Shown: piece by piece, positions 8,574-16,440 of the stretch
How positions within the stretch are numbered: the stretch's first letter is position 1
Layout of the letters: each line of letters opens with the position of its first letter
Assembly (NCBI GenBank): GCA_002497345.1
Contig: DANS01000018.1
Location: 86,784-150,783 of the forward strand
DNA from: Thermoproteus sp. UBA157
GTDB lineage: Archaea; Thermoproteota; Thermoprotei; Thermoproteales; Thermoproteaceae
Direction of reading: 5' to 3'
Length of the DNA: 64,000 nucleotides
Program-made: the position numbers and the translations under genes
The notes under the pieces: model-generated
Told to the model about the DNA's origin: nothing
Databases searched by the model: none
Seen by the model: the letters and a program-made list of their open reading frames with translations, nothing else

Positions 8574-9425
8574 ATGAGGATTGCGATATCGGAAACTAAG
8601 GGCCGCGTGGACGGCCCAGGCGAAGGCGAGGAGCTATCGATATATGAGGTAGAAGGGAGCAAATACGTCCTCGTGGAGAAGCTAGAGAACCCGGCCAAAT
8701 ACGCGAGGATGGCGAAGGGCGCCGCGGCGCTTGCCGAGGCTCGCAGGAGGGGGGCCTCAGCGATTATAGTAGCCGAGATAGGGCCGAGAGGATATGAAAT
8801 AGCTAAACAGTGGGGGATGAAAGTGTATATCTACGAGGGCTATGCGGAGGAGGCCCTCGCTAGGCTCGTTGCGGGGGAGCTCAAGGAGGCCTCGGGGCCT
8901 ACTCACGGAGAACACCACCATCACGAAGGCCGCGCCCTCGGCATCTCAGAAGACGAATACGCGCTTTTGTTGAAATATACGCCCAGAGGCGGCGTTGCCG
9001 CCGATTTGGGATGCGGCGCCGGCAGGCTGTGCGAGGCGCTCAAGGACATGGCATCGCTGGTCTACTGCGTTGATATAGATAAAGATGCTCTTGAACACGT
9101 GAGGAGAATAGGCGCACCCAATTTGGTCGTGTTGAACGAGGACGTACTCCATACAACTATACCCGGGGAGGCGGTGGACGTCGCAATATTGGCAAATGTC
9201 TTTCACGACTTAGCGGATAAGCAAGCGGCCGTGAGGGAGATAGCGAGGATATTGAAACGCGGCGGCCACGTAATCGTGATAGAACACAAGCCCGGCTCCT
9301 TGTTCGGACCACCGAGCTTCATGAAGATAGGCCCCAGCGAGGTCAGGAAATACTTCAGGGACTTCAAGGAGGTCGAGTACGACGATTTAGGACATCACTA
9401 CGCTATAGTGTTCGAGAAGCCCTAA
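8574..9425 (+). CDS. Fusion of NifX/FeMo-cofactor-biosynthesis-like domain with SAM methyltransferase
   Basis: Residues 1 to about 105 resemble the dinitrogenase iron-molybdenum cofactor (NifX/NifB C-terminal) fold: an initial MRIAISETKG strand, then ARRRGASAIIVAEIGPRG and a final GELKEA helix. A short His-rich linker, GEHHHHEG, follows. The C-terminal half is a class I methyltransferase with VAADLGCGAGRLCEAL (motif I), VYCVDIDKDALEHV, DVAILANVFHDL and ILKRGGHVIVIEHKP. ATG 8574 lies 25 nt after the TATA-like CTTAAATAGG. The substrate is unknown; the linker suggests a metal. The 3' end overlaps the convergent hydrolase by 4 nt. Confidence 0.75.
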   Translation: MRIAISETKGRVDGPGEGEELSIYEVEGSKYVLVEKLENPAKYARMAKGAAALAEARRRGASAIIVAEIGPRGYEIAKQWGMKVYIYEGYAEEALARLVAGELKEASGPTHGEHHHHEGRALGISEDEYALLLKYTPRGGVAADLGCGAGRLCEALKDMASLVYCVDIDKDALEHVRRIGAPNLVVLNEDVLHTTIPGEAVDVAILANVFHDLADKQAAVREIARILKRGGHVIVIEHKPGSLFGPPSFMKIGPSEVRKYFRDFKEVEYDDLGHHYAIVFEKP

Positions 9426-10024
9426 TAGCCCACGTCTGCAAGAAGGCTTCTCAGTATCTCGACGAATTCCCCCGGCTTGTCCAAGTACGCTGGGTGCCCA
9501 GCGCCCGGCATAACTATTACGTGAGCCGACGGGAGCACCCTCTTCAGGAGCGGGGCGTATACGCTGGGAGGCGATATTTCGTCGTTCTCCCCCCATATGG
9601 CTGCGAGGCGTCCGCCGTATTTGGACAAAGCAGTTTGCAACTCCTTGTCGTCCAGGCCCACGGGGCCTACGAGCACGGCCAATTTAGTCCTATAGCCAAG
9701 CGCTACGTACCACATGAGCACCTCGCCCGACATGGAGGGCCCCACTATCGGCGGATCCTCCAAGGAGAGCGCGTCGAGCAGTTTCCTCAAGAACTTAGCG
9801 TATCCCTCGGCGTTGGATCTGAACTTAGAGCTCTTGGACCTTGCGCCGTAAGGCATATCGATTGCGTATACCCTATAGTCCCTGGCCAAGCCCTGGACGA
9901 TCCCCGAGGCCATCCAGTTATCTGCGTTGAAGGAATATCCGTGCAAGAGCACCAACGGTTTGCCCGCGCCCTCCTCGACGTATCTTATCCTTACGCCTTC
10001 AAGCGTTATGGCCCTCTCCGGCAT
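9422..10024 (-). CDS. Alpha/beta-fold hydrolase
   Basis: A small cytosolic serine hydrolase, 200 residues. The oxyanion region LVLLHGYSFNADNW, the nucleophile elbow VGPSMSGEV, the acid loop IWGENDEISPP and the catalytic His in PGAGHPAYLDKP are in the correct order. The elbow reads G-P-S-M-S rather than G-x-S-x-G, but small residues at both ends still fit. The substrate is not predictable. The gene overlaps the upstream THUMP gene by 26 nt, so it is in the same transcript. Confidence 0.85.
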   Translation of the reverse strand: MPERAITLEGVRIRYVEEGAGKPLVLLHGYSFNADNWMASGIVQGLARDYRVYAIDMPYGARSKSSKFRSNAEGYAKFLRKLLDALSLEDPPIVGPSMSGEVLMWYVALGYRTKLAVLVGPVGLDDKELQTALSKYGGRLAAIWGENDEISPPSVYAPLLKRVLPSAHVIVMPGAGHPAYLDKPGEFVEILRSLLADVGY

Positions 10025-10547
10025 CGCCGCCTACCCTCACCCTCATCAAGGAGAAGTTATCGCTCTCCCTAATCACCGAGAGGCCTGTCCTGGAGGGGAA
10101 GAGCTCCAGCCAGAGGATCTTGTCCGGACGCGTTAAGTCCACCTTTCTATCTATGCCTCTCGCCACGTAGTTTATAATGGATAACCTATCGTACTTGACG
10201 CCCCTTTTCTTGAGCTCTATCTTGAACCTCTCGTTGGGCCCGATGTATTTAGCGGCCAGCTCCGAGGCGGCTCTCGCTATCTCGTCCAAGTCCGTCTTCA
10301 CGACGGCCATTATAGGGGTGGCCCTCAAGACGAACCTCGGCACGTAGTAACCGGACGATACCAGATCGGTTAGCCCCCTCGTGAACTCGACCGGGTCGCC
10401 CTCCACCTCGGCCGTCAACAAGCCGTCGAAGCCGGTAAACCAAACCTCCTCGACTCTCCTAGCCAACATATCGCCAATTTTGTAGAGTTCCTCCATGCAC
10501 AACCGCTCCTGCCTCCAGCCGGTTGCCACGACTAGGTTGAAAGACAC
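9999..10547 (-). CDS. THUMP-domain RNA-binding protein (TAN1-like)
   Basis: The protein starts with NLVVATGWRQERLCMEEL and ends in a THUMP domain (residues about 80-160, with KFKIELKKRG-like strands and the DLTRPDKILWLELF block). This matches the TAN1/THUMPD1 family that delivers tRNA to an acetyltransferase for ac4C formation; the catalytic partner is not in this window. An in-frame GTG at 10559 is possible, but the TATA-like TTTATTTATC near 10571 puts GTG 10547 at leaderless spacing. It overlaps the hydrolase gene downstream. Confidence 0.78.
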   Translation of the reverse strand: MSFNLVVATGWRQERLCMEELYKIGDMLARRVEEVWFTGFDGLLTAEVEGDPVEFTRGLTDLVSSGYYVPRFVLRATPIMAVVKTDLDEIARAASELAAKYIGPNERFKIELKKRGVKYDRLSIINYVARGIDRKVDLTRPDKILWLELFPSRTGLSVIRESDNFSLMRVRVGGDAGEGHNA

Positions 10548-10574
10548 TAGGAAATTCACATACGATAAATAAAT

Positions 10575-11054
10575 TCACCGGCCGCGTTTCCTCGCGAACT
10601 CCCCTGGCATCACCACGTCGTCGGGCGTCACCTCGATTAGCCCAAATCGCACGGCCCACGTGATTATCCTTCTGCTCGGCACCTCGCCGCAATAGCCGAG
10701 GTTGCAGAGAAGCTCCATCACCTCGTCCAACGATAGCGAGGATTCGGTTCTCAACTTGTCCAATATGTCCGAGAAGGGCCGTAACGTCGCGAGCCTCTCG
10801 GCCAATTCCCTCTTGACTTCATCTATATCGCTAGTAACCACTTTACGGCCCAGTTCCGTCAACTCCACATCGCCCGAGACGACCTTGACAAGGCCTAGAG
10901 ACTCGGCGGCGCTCACGGCTGTGCTGAGCTCGTCGAAGTCTATCTCGACCTCTTCATCTATCTTGTAAATGTCGGTCTTGCCTCCCAACGCGTTAATGAC
11001 CTTGAGAAGGCCGAGCACTTGATCTATAGACGCTGGGTGGAACAGCCTACTCAT
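10575..11054 (-). CDS. Winged-helix protein of the ABC 'AAA-associated' C-terminal family
   Basis: The sequence FHPASIDQVLGLLKVINA and GKTDIYKIDEEVEIDFDEL is characteristic of the domain that follows the ATPase in nitrate/taurine-type ABC proteins, here free-standing (159 residues). A winged-helix fold is likely: helices, then the wing VVSGDVELTELGRKVV. It may act as a transcriptional regulator or adaptor; the ligand is unknown. The start overlaps the stop of the upstream membrane protein gene by 8 nt. Confidence 0.72.
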   Translation of the reverse strand: MSRLFHPASIDQVLGLLKVINALGGKTDIYKIDEEVEIDFDELSTAVSAAESLGLVKVVSGDVELTELGRKVVTSDIDEVKRELAERLATLRPFSDILDKLRTESSLSLDEVMELLCNLGYCGEVPSRRIITWAVRFGLIEVTPDDVVMPGEFARKRGR

Positions 11055-11766
11055 TTATCAAGATATCAAGCGATTTCTTCTCTATAGGACTGAGACGGGA
11101 CAACAACGCCCTACAGCCGGCGTCGTTGCGAGAACGGCAGATCTTGTACATGGACAACGCATTGGCGTCGTCGACTCCCTCTCGGCGGGCCAGCCTCTTC
11201 AAGGCCTCCGCCCTTTTCGCGACGCATTCCTCATCGGGCTCCTCCACGACCTCGTCGGAGTTCCCCCTTTTGAGCTGCAATCTTATGGTACACGTCTCGG
11301 CTACGTAGGAGATTTCGATCCTGTCAACGGACTCCACGACGCCGCGTTGCCTTTCTATTTGCGATGCAAGAGCCAATAACCTCAAGGCGAGCCTAGTAGC
11401 GCTTTTATGAGGCCAAGCCAAGAGCCCCATGGCAATCCTCCTCAACTCCTTGATATCGCTATCGCTCAACTCCTCGGGCCGCTTGCTCAAGAGCTCCTCG
11501 GCCTTGTCTAGATCCTGTGGGGTTAATATCCTCGGCTGCACGGAGGATCGCAACGACGATACCTCTTCGGGGGAGATGACGCCTCTTGCGGCCAAGATTT
11601 CGGTGAGGCCCTCTATTATAGCGTAGTTACTTTCGCGCATCCACAACAAGTTGGCGAATATAGGGTATATCAAGGACTCGAGAGATTTGATACTCCTATA
11701 GAGATGCAGGGCGATCCACGCCTCTAGGACGCCCATGATGGCGAGTATCGGATAGATAAGATCCAC
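11047..11766 (-). CDS. Membrane-anchored hypothetical protein
   Basis: Not recognised. An N-terminal hydrophobic segment (IYPILAIMGVLEAWIALHLY) should anchor it, followed by a helical cytoplasmic region rich in Glu and Arg. The longest ORF begins with TTG 11811 inside sfsA; a TATA-like TTTATAATAAA at 11784-11794 places a leaderless start at GTG 11766, giving 239 residues. It is translationally coupled (8 nt overlap) to the winged-helix gene, which suggests the pair works together, perhaps as membrane sensor and regulator. Confidence 0.6.
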   Translation of the reverse strand: MDLIYPILAIMGVLEAWIALHLYRSIKSLESLIYPIFANLLWMRESNYAIIEGLTEILAARGVISPEEVSSLRSSVQPRILTPQDLDKAEELLSKRPEELSDSDIKELRRIAMGLLAWPHKSATRLALRLLALASQIERQRGVVESVDRIEISYVAETCTIRLQLKRGNSDEVVEEPDEECVAKRAEALKRLARREGVDDANALSMYKICRSRNDAGCRALLSRLSPIEKKSLDILINE

Positions 11767-11786
11767 GAGGACGCGAACAATGTTTA

Positions 11787-12470
11787 TTATAAATGTTCCC
11801 AGTCTTCGCAAAGGCCTATCTCGCCATCGAAAAGGACGAATCCGTCTTTGAATCTGAACTTATACACCTTAACCAAACCGCCGGATTTCACGAAGTCGGC
11901 GAAGGCCCTAGCGAAGCGAGGATCGGTGCGCCAGTTAGGCTTGAAACAAAACGCATCGGGCCTCATGACGAGCACCATGACCATAGCGTCGTGGCCTTCC
12001 TCGAGCAAAGCCCTCAGAATCTCCAAGTGCTCAGCCCCCCTCTTGGTAGGGGCGTCTGGAAACAGAGCAACGCCGTCTACTACCAACGTGCAGCCCTTAA
12101 CCTCCACGTAGGTGTCTCCTGCCAAGAAGTCGAGCCTATGTCCGCCCACGTTCACCTCCCTCTTCGCGTTGTTCAAGAAGAGCGCGGCTATATCGTTGTG
12201 GATTCTGCTATCTGCGACGACCCAAACTCCGTTCGGGGCCTCTATGGCGGTTATGGAGCAGTTGGTCTTGAGCCCTCTCGTGGGCCTCACGAGAGCTCTA
12301 GCGCCCCTTCTGACCAACTCAGGCAACCGCCCAGGATCGTGGAGATGACAAAGCTCGACCCTTCCTTCGTCCAAGACCCTAACGACGAAGCGATTGGGCC
12401 TATCCAGTATCTCCACGAGTCGCAGAGGTCCGGCGAACTCGTAAACAACGTCGCCAATTGAGGGGGCCAC
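11787..12470 (-). CDS. sfsA: SfsA family DNA-binding/nuclease-like protein
   Basis: An archaeal SfsA homologue with an N-terminal OB-like region (VVRVLDEGRVELCHLHDPGR) and a restriction-endonuclease-like C-terminal domain (DFLAGDTYVEVKGCTL, then PDAPTKRGAEHLEIL). The E-V-K of the second block and the PT-R-G block are the most conserved parts of the family. The longest ORF starts at 12632 inside the divergent gene; GTG 12470 gives 227 residues, the family's usual length, and fits the shared TATA at 12485-12497. The role in archaea is not established. Confidence 0.88.
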   Translation of the reverse strand: MAPSIGDVVYEFAGPLRLVEILDRPNRFVVRVLDEGRVELCHLHDPGRLPELVRRGARALVRPTRGLKTNCSITAIEAPNGVWVVADSRIHNDIAALFLNNAKREVNVGGHRLDFLAGDTYVEVKGCTLVVDGVALFPDAPTKRGAEHLEILRALLEEGHDAMVMVLVMRPDAFCFKPNWRTDPRFARAFADFVKSGGLVKVYKFRFKDGFVLFDGEIGLCEDWEHL

Positions 12471-12484
12471 TGAGGGAGAAACCC

Positions 12485-12494
12485 TTATATATAA
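12485..12494. promoter_or_regulatory. Palindromic TATA box shared by sfsA and a divergent gene
   Basis: TTATATATAA reads the same on both strands. Its centre is 23.5 nt from ATG 12513 on the plus strand and about 20-23 nt from GTG 12470 on the minus strand, so one element could serve two leaderless transcripts. Confidence 0.5.
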
Positions 12495-12512
12495 TATCGT
12501 TTCCCCAGCCCT

Positions 12513-12890
12513 ATGCCTAACGTCGAGGTCAAGGAAGTGCCCGAAGTCAGGGGTTTCAGCGTTGTAAAAAGCGTGCCCAATAGAGCCGCCTTGGTCCAAG
12601 ACCTCAAGCCCGGCGTTATACTGATCTTCCACGGCAAGGAGGGCTCCAATATGCTCGTCGAGGTGTTCACGCCGGATCCAAACGGCGATAAGGTCTTAGG
12701 AGCCGGCAAGATGGCCTCATATAAATTCTCGGGCTCCTCGGACAAGGTGGACAACGCATATGCCGCAATACTCCTCTGGGCCTTGAACAACGGCGCATCT
12801 CCCGGGTCGCCGACTAGGGAGGTGTATCTAAAAGTCGATAAAAACCAGAACCCGCCCGAGGTGGAGGTGGAGGTCCAAGTGCCTATTTGA
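12513..12890 (+). CDS. Hypothetical protein, 125 aa
   Basis: Not recognised with confidence. It opens with VEVKEVPEVRGFSVVKSVPN, faintly like the first strand of GyrI/effector-binding domains, and closes with an acidic, valine-rich tail. It has no membrane segment and no cysteine. It is leaderless from ATG 12513, sharing a palindromic TATA with sfsA, and overlaps the convergent DUF1641 gene by 8 nt. Confidence 0.6.
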   Translation: MPNVEVKEVPEVRGFSVVKSVPNRAALVQDLKPGVILIFHGKEGSNMLVEVFTPDPNGDKVLGAGKMASYKFSGSSDKVDNAYAAILLWALNNGASPGSPTREVYLKVDKNQNPPEVEVEVQVPI

Positions 12891-13476
12891 GGGAAGCTCC
12901 TATTTCTTTCATCAATCTCACGAAGAAGTAGAGCCCTCTCCGCGCATCCTCGTCTAGCAAGAGCGCGTCTACGACCTCCAAGAAGCTCGCCCGTCTGCCT
13001 CTGCTCTCCCTCACGGCTATGTCCAACGCTTGGGCGATCCGCATGGAGGCCATTGCGTCGAGCACTCTAGGGGCCTCGTTCATCATGTAGAACGCTCCTG
13101 CCGTGAGGTAGGACTTGGCGGCCTCTCCCACGACTTCAGGCTCCGCCAAGCTCTCGAGAAGGCCGAGGAGGCCCGACCTATCGAGCTTTTCCAGCAACGA
13201 GAGAAGCCTAGCCACGCTATCGGCGTTTTTTGCCAAGGCTTCGAGCATTCCGGAGATCTTGTTCAAGTTGAGGAGCAGCGCTAAGGTTCCCGTGTTCGCG
13301 AAGCTCCTGGCAACTTCGCCGATTACGTCGACATCTAGGAGGTCCCTTAAGGTGTCGAGTAGCCCAAGCTCATTCGCCTTGATTAATATATCGGCGAATT
13401 TGGCGAGCGCCTTGGCGGACTCCGGAGTCAACGCCTTGGCCAAGCTCTGGGCTATGGCGGCCTCGGCCTCAGACAT
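12883..13476 (-). CDS. DUF1641 protein in the SQR operon
   Basis: A helical, leucine-rich 197-residue protein with repeated blocks such as ALAKFADILIKANELGLLD and LLSLLEKLDRSGLLGLLESL, typical of DUF1641. Family members often sit beside sulfide:quinone-type flavoproteins or formate dehydrogenases; the biochemical role is unproved and may be as a redox-complex partner. Here it is the last gene of tusA-sqr-DUF1641, overlapping the flavoprotein gene by 8 nt. A second, shorter copy is at 18383-18814. Confidence 0.8.
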   Translation of the reverse strand: MSEAEAAIAQSLAKALTPESAKALAKFADILIKANELGLLDTLRDLLDVDVIGEVARSFANTGTLALLLNLNKISGMLEALAKNADSVARLLSLLEKLDRSGLLGLLESLAEPEVVGEAAKSYLTAGAFYMMNEAPRVLDAMASMRIAQALDIAVRESRGRRASFLEVVDALLLDEDARRGLYFFVRLMKEIGASLK

Positions 13477-14656
13477 AGATCCTCCTCAGCTTGGCGGGCT
13501 CAGTCGCCTCGAAGTAGGCGTCGAATATGGGATTCCACAGCTCGGGGTACTTTATCATGTCCCAATAGGCGGCCGCGAAAACCAGTTTCGCCATGTGTGA
13601 GAAGCGCGATGGCGGCAGCTTCACCACGGGGTTGTTGTAGTCGCTTATGACGAAGGTCCCCAAGCCGTAGCCCAAGTCGAACGGGCAGTTGGTGCGGCCG
13701 TTATTCCGCGCATCCTCGCCTTGTAGCCTCCTCGCCACGACGGTTGCTTGAAGGTGGGCCGTGACGCCCGTCTTGGCGACCGGCACAGCCGAGGCATCCC
13801 CTATAACGAAGGCGTCGTCGTATCCCTTTATGTTGTTGGTGAACTTATCGGCTTGTATGAACCTATCTTGCGTCAACACGTCCTCAGGGGATATCTTGAT
13901 ATCGGTCCCCACGTGCGGCGGTATCACGACCAGCGCATCGTATTTCAACTCCTCACCCTCCATAGATATAGCTACTTTTCTCTCCTCGTCTATTTTATCA
14001 AGCGTGAAGAAGGTGATGTACTCCACCCCGCGCTCCTCCAGAATGGGCTCGACCACTTCGTTCATGGGCTCGGCTGGGTACGGCCTGGGGTAGGGCACGG
14101 CGAACACGACCCTCACCTTGTCTCTGAGGCCCCTCGATCTGAAGAACTCCTCGGCCAAGAACACCCCCTCCAGCGGCGAGGGCGGACACCTGTAGGGATC
14201 CCCTCCTACCGCGATGGCGAAGGTCCCCTGCTTGAGCGAGTTTATCGTACTCCACACGCGCCGCGCGTTCTCCTCTGAGGAGTGGTAATCGCCATATTTC
14301 TCGACAATTTTCCTATGGCCCTCGATCATGTCGTAAGCTGGCCTCGAGCCCGTGGCGATAACTAGGTGGTCGTACTCCAGCACCTTGCCGTTTTCGAGAA
14401 TCACCTTTCTATTACCCAAGTCGACCGAATGAGCGCCTGACTGTATGAACTTAACGCCCGGTTTTAAGAGCTCTCTGATCTCCCTCTTCATGGGCTTTCT
14501 CGAGCCCTTGAACGCGACGTAGAGAAGCCAAGGCCAATAGTAATGATAGGGACTTCTGTCGACTACTGTTACGTCGAATTCGTCAAACGGCAGGTTGTTT
14601 GCCAATATAGCGCCTCCGGCTCCGCCGCCGATGATTACAACGCGCTTTTTGCTCAT
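13469..14656 (-). CDS. Sulfide:quinone oxidoreductase-like flavoprotein
   Basis: An FAD-dependent disulfide oxidoreductase of the SQR/flavocytochrome-c-sulfide-dehydrogenase family, expected at the inner membrane face passing electrons from sulfide or a persulfide carrier to quinone. It shows the Rossmann motif IIGGGAGG (residues 8-15), the second nucleotide motif LVIATGSRPAY, and the FAD-binding VIGDASAVP. Only two cysteines occur, C157 (RCPPSP) and C324 (NCPFDLG), matching the redox pair of characterised SQRs; the third SQR cysteine is absent. It overlaps tusA by 4 nt and DUF1641 by 8 nt, so the three are one operon. Substrate preference is inferred from context. Confidence 0.85.
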   Translation of the reverse strand: MSKKRVVIIGGGAGGAILANNLPFDEFDVTVVDRSPYHYYWPWLLYVAFKGSRKPMKREIRELLKPGVKFIQSGAHSVDLGNRKVILENGKVLEYDHLVIATGSRPAYDMIEGHRKIVEKYGDYHSSEENARRVWSTINSLKQGTFAIAVGGDPYRCPPSPLEGVFLAEEFFRSRGLRDKVRVVFAVPYPRPYPAEPMNEVVEPILEERGVEYITFFTLDKIDEERKVAISMEGEELKYDALVVIPPHVGTDIKISPEDVLTQDRFIQADKFTNNIKGYDDAFVIGDASAVPVAKTGVTAHLQATVVARRLQGEDARNNGRTNCPFDLGYGLGTFVISDYNNPVVKLPPSRFSHMAKLVFAAAYWDMIKYPELWNPIFDAYFEATEPAKLRRIYV

Positions 14657-14892
14657 TTCTTAGCGGTGACTTTGATCACAGCTATGTATGTGCCGCCTTC
14701 CTCCTTGAACTCAACCAACTGATTGCCAGTGCGTTTGATCCAAGCCTCCACGTCGGGCTTGAAGCCCGGATCGGTGGCCAGGACCTCTATGATGTCGCCG
14801 TTTTTGGCGTTTCTATACGCCTTGACTAATTCAGTGATGGGCCCCGGGCAAGCCATCCCTCTGGCGTCCACTCTTATCTTGTTCTCGGTCAT
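14653..14892 (-). CDS. tusA: TusA family sulfur carrier
   Basis: A 79-residue sulfur-transfer protein with the family motif CPGP (ARGMACPGPITEL), whose cysteine carries a persulfide. It heads the operon tusA-sqr-DUF1641 and would deliver or receive sulfane sulfur for the flavoprotein. The ATG lies 23 nt from a minus-strand TATA (AAATATTTA, 14919-14911), so it is leaderless, and the TTACAT-N6-ATGTAA operator sits directly upstream of that TATA. It diverges from dsrE and shares the operator with it. Confidence 0.93.
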   Translation of the reverse strand: MTENKIRVDARGMACPGPITELVKAYRNAKNGDIIEVLATDPGFKPDVEAWIKRTGNQLVEFKEEGGTYIAVIKVTAKK

Positions 14893-14925
14893 GGAGGTCG
14901 TTCTTCTATCTAAATATTTCCTTTA

Positions 14926-14943
14926 TTACATGTTTTCATGTAA
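14926..14943. promoter_or_regulatory. Inverted-repeat operator between tusA and dsrE
   Basis: A perfect inverted repeat TTACAT-N6-ATGTAA; with flanks it is ATTACATG-TTTT-CATGTAAT at 14925-14944. It lies midway between the two divergent TATA boxes. Its edges are 34 nt from the tusA ATG and 33 nt from the dsrE ATG. The same motif with the same spacing precedes the DUF981 gene at 36179-36196. Confidence 0.7.
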
Positions 14944-14949
14944 TAGACC

Positions 14950-14956
14950 ATATATA
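14950..14956 (+). promoter_or_regulatory. TATA box of dsrE
   Basis: ATATATA is centred 23 nt before ATG 14976 and only 11 nt before the in-frame GTG 14964, which favours the ATG. Confidence 0.55.
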
Positions 14957-14975
14957 GATCTTTGTGCAAGCTGGC

Positions 14976-15383
14976 ATGCCGGAGAAAATATCGATGATAG
15001 TATTCTCGGGAACCGACGACAAGCTGATACCCGTTGGAGTTATATCGCAGGCGGCTGCCGCACTGGGTTACGAGGTCCAAGTGTTCTTCACCGGCTGGGC
15101 CATGTTCAAGTTGCTGAAGGAGCCCATGCCCGAGGTGTGGCCCAAGGAGTTCGAGCAGATGGTGCCTAAACTGAAGGAGGGGATGGCCAAGATAAAGGCG
15201 CCGACTTGGAAGGATATGCTTAAACAAGCCAAACAGATGGGCGCGAAGGTGTATGTCTGCTCCATGATGGCCGAGGCGGCTGGCCTCAAGAAGGAGCACT
15301 TCGATCCGTCGCTGGTGGACGACGTGGTGGGGGTTACCACTTTCCTTGAAAACGCCAAGGGAGGACAGGTGCTGTTTATCTAA
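14976..15383 (+). CDS. DsrE/F-like sulfur-transfer protein
   Basis: A soluble 135-residue DsrE-family protein that carries sulfur on a conserved cysteine (VYVCSMMAEA, late in the chain) and usually works with TusA. It opens with KISMIVFSGTDDKLIPVGVI and has the aromatic loop VFFTGWAMFKLL typical of DsrE2 types. The neighbouring divergent tusA and the common operator support a joint sulfur-trafficking role. The upstream in-frame GTG 14964 is disfavoured by TATA spacing. A T5 run follows the stop in the short gap before the convergent asparagine synthetase gene. Confidence 0.87.
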   Translation: MPEKISMIVFSGTDDKLIPVGVISQAAAALGYEVQVFFTGWAMFKLLKEPMPEVWPKEFEQMVPKLKEGMAKIKAPTWKDMLKQAKQMGAKVYVCSMMAEAAGLKKEHFDPSLVDDVVGVTTFLENAKGGQVLFI

Positions 15384-15386
15384 CCC

Positions 15387-15391
15387 TTTTT
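15387..15391 (+). terminator. Possible T-run terminator after dsrE
   Basis: A run of five T lies directly after the dsrE stop, in the 7 nt gap before a convergent gene. Archaeal termination often occurs at T-runs, but five bases is weak support. Confidence 0.25.
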
Positions 15392-16440
15392 CACGGCCCG
15401 CCCACTATTCCGGCCACCTTTGGGTAAGGCCGGGCCTCCCAGACGGCCCTCAACCCGCATAGATATCTGGTCAATCTCTCGACTCCAATACCAAACCCCG
15501 CCGTCTGTAGCGGATACAGCTCCTTAGCCATCTGGAGGAACCATTGGTATTTCGCGGGGTCCTCCCCGCCCTCCCTTATTCTCTCCACGAGTCTCTCCGG
15601 CTCGTATTCTCTCTCGGCGCCGCTTATGGCCTCCCCGAACCCTTCGGGGTAGAGCATGTCGAAATCTCTGAGAATTCCGCGCCTCTCGGGATCCTCTCTG
15701 TCGTAGAAGCCCCGCGCCCCCCTCGGGTAGTCGTATACGAAAAACGGCGCGTCGTGATGCGCCGACATGAGCCTCTCGCACTCCCACAACAACTCCTCCT
15801 TGGGCGGGTTCCTGCACCCGAGCTTGTTGACGAACTCCACGGCCTCCTTGTGCGTGTACCGCTTGAAAGGCCTCTGGAACTCGCGTAGCCGTCTTCCTAG
15901 CTTATCCTCGAGCTCCCTTCCATGCACGTCCTTGATGTATTTCACCACATAGCTGACGAGCTCCTCGGCCAAGTCCATGGCGTCTAGGTACGAGGCCTTG
16001 TACATCTCCACGTCTACTTGGTAGAACTCGACCAAATGCCTGCCTGTGTATATGCTGTCGTTGGGCTCTAGCCTCACGTTCGGGCTCACGAAGTATATCT
16101 TCCCCAGCGAGGCCGCCATGTATTGCTTATAAAGTATTGCCGACGACATGACCTTATACTCAGCGCCGTAGAAGTCTATCGTTGCTTGTTTCGCGCCCCT
16201 GATGCCAGGATCGGTCACGGGCCCTACTATGGGGGAGAGGACCTCCACGAAGCCTTTAGAGTCCAGAAACTCCCTTATCGCCCTCAACGCCGACGCTTGA
16301 ACTCTGAAAACCAACTTGTACTTGTCCGTGACGGCCCACCTCCAGGAATATTTCACCCACTCCTCCAGTTGTTTCTTGTACTGGGCTTTATCGGCGACCA
16401 TTTTTTCGAATTCCAACACGGCGGGATGAAAGCCGGGCAT
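15391..16440 (-). CDS. AsnRS-like asparagine synthetase (archaeal AS-AR type)
   Basis: A class II synthetase catalytic core without an N-terminal anticodon-binding OB-fold. Archaeal proteins of this type (paralogues of asparaginyl-tRNA synthetase) make free asparagine from aspartate and ammonia with ATP. Visible are the motif 2 region (NVRLEPNDS...HLVEFYQVDVEM), AHHDAPFFVYDYPRG, and motif 3 GFGIGVERLTRYLCGL. The N-terminal 60 residues are helical. An aberrant AspRS/AsnRS function cannot be excluded, but the missing OB-fold favours amino-acid synthesis. The gene diverges from a glutamate-synthase-like gene, in keeping with nitrogen metabolism. Confidence 0.82.
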   Translation of the reverse strand: MPGFHPAVLEFEKMVADKAQYKKQLEEWVKYSWRWAVTDKYKLVFRVQASALRAIREFLDSKGFVEVLSPIVGPVTDPGIRGAKQATIDFYGAEYKVMSSAILYKQYMAASLGKIYFVSPNVRLEPNDSIYTGRHLVEFYQVDVEMYKASYLDAMDLAEELVSYVVKYIKDVHGRELEDKLGRRLREFQRPFKRYTHKEAVEFVNKLGCRNPPKEELLWECERLMSAHHDAPFFVYDYPRGARGFYDREDPERRGILRDFDMLYPEGFGEAISGAEREYEPERLVERIREGGEDPAKYQWFLQMAKELYPLQTAGFGIGVERLTRYLCGLRAVWEARPYPKVAGIVGGP

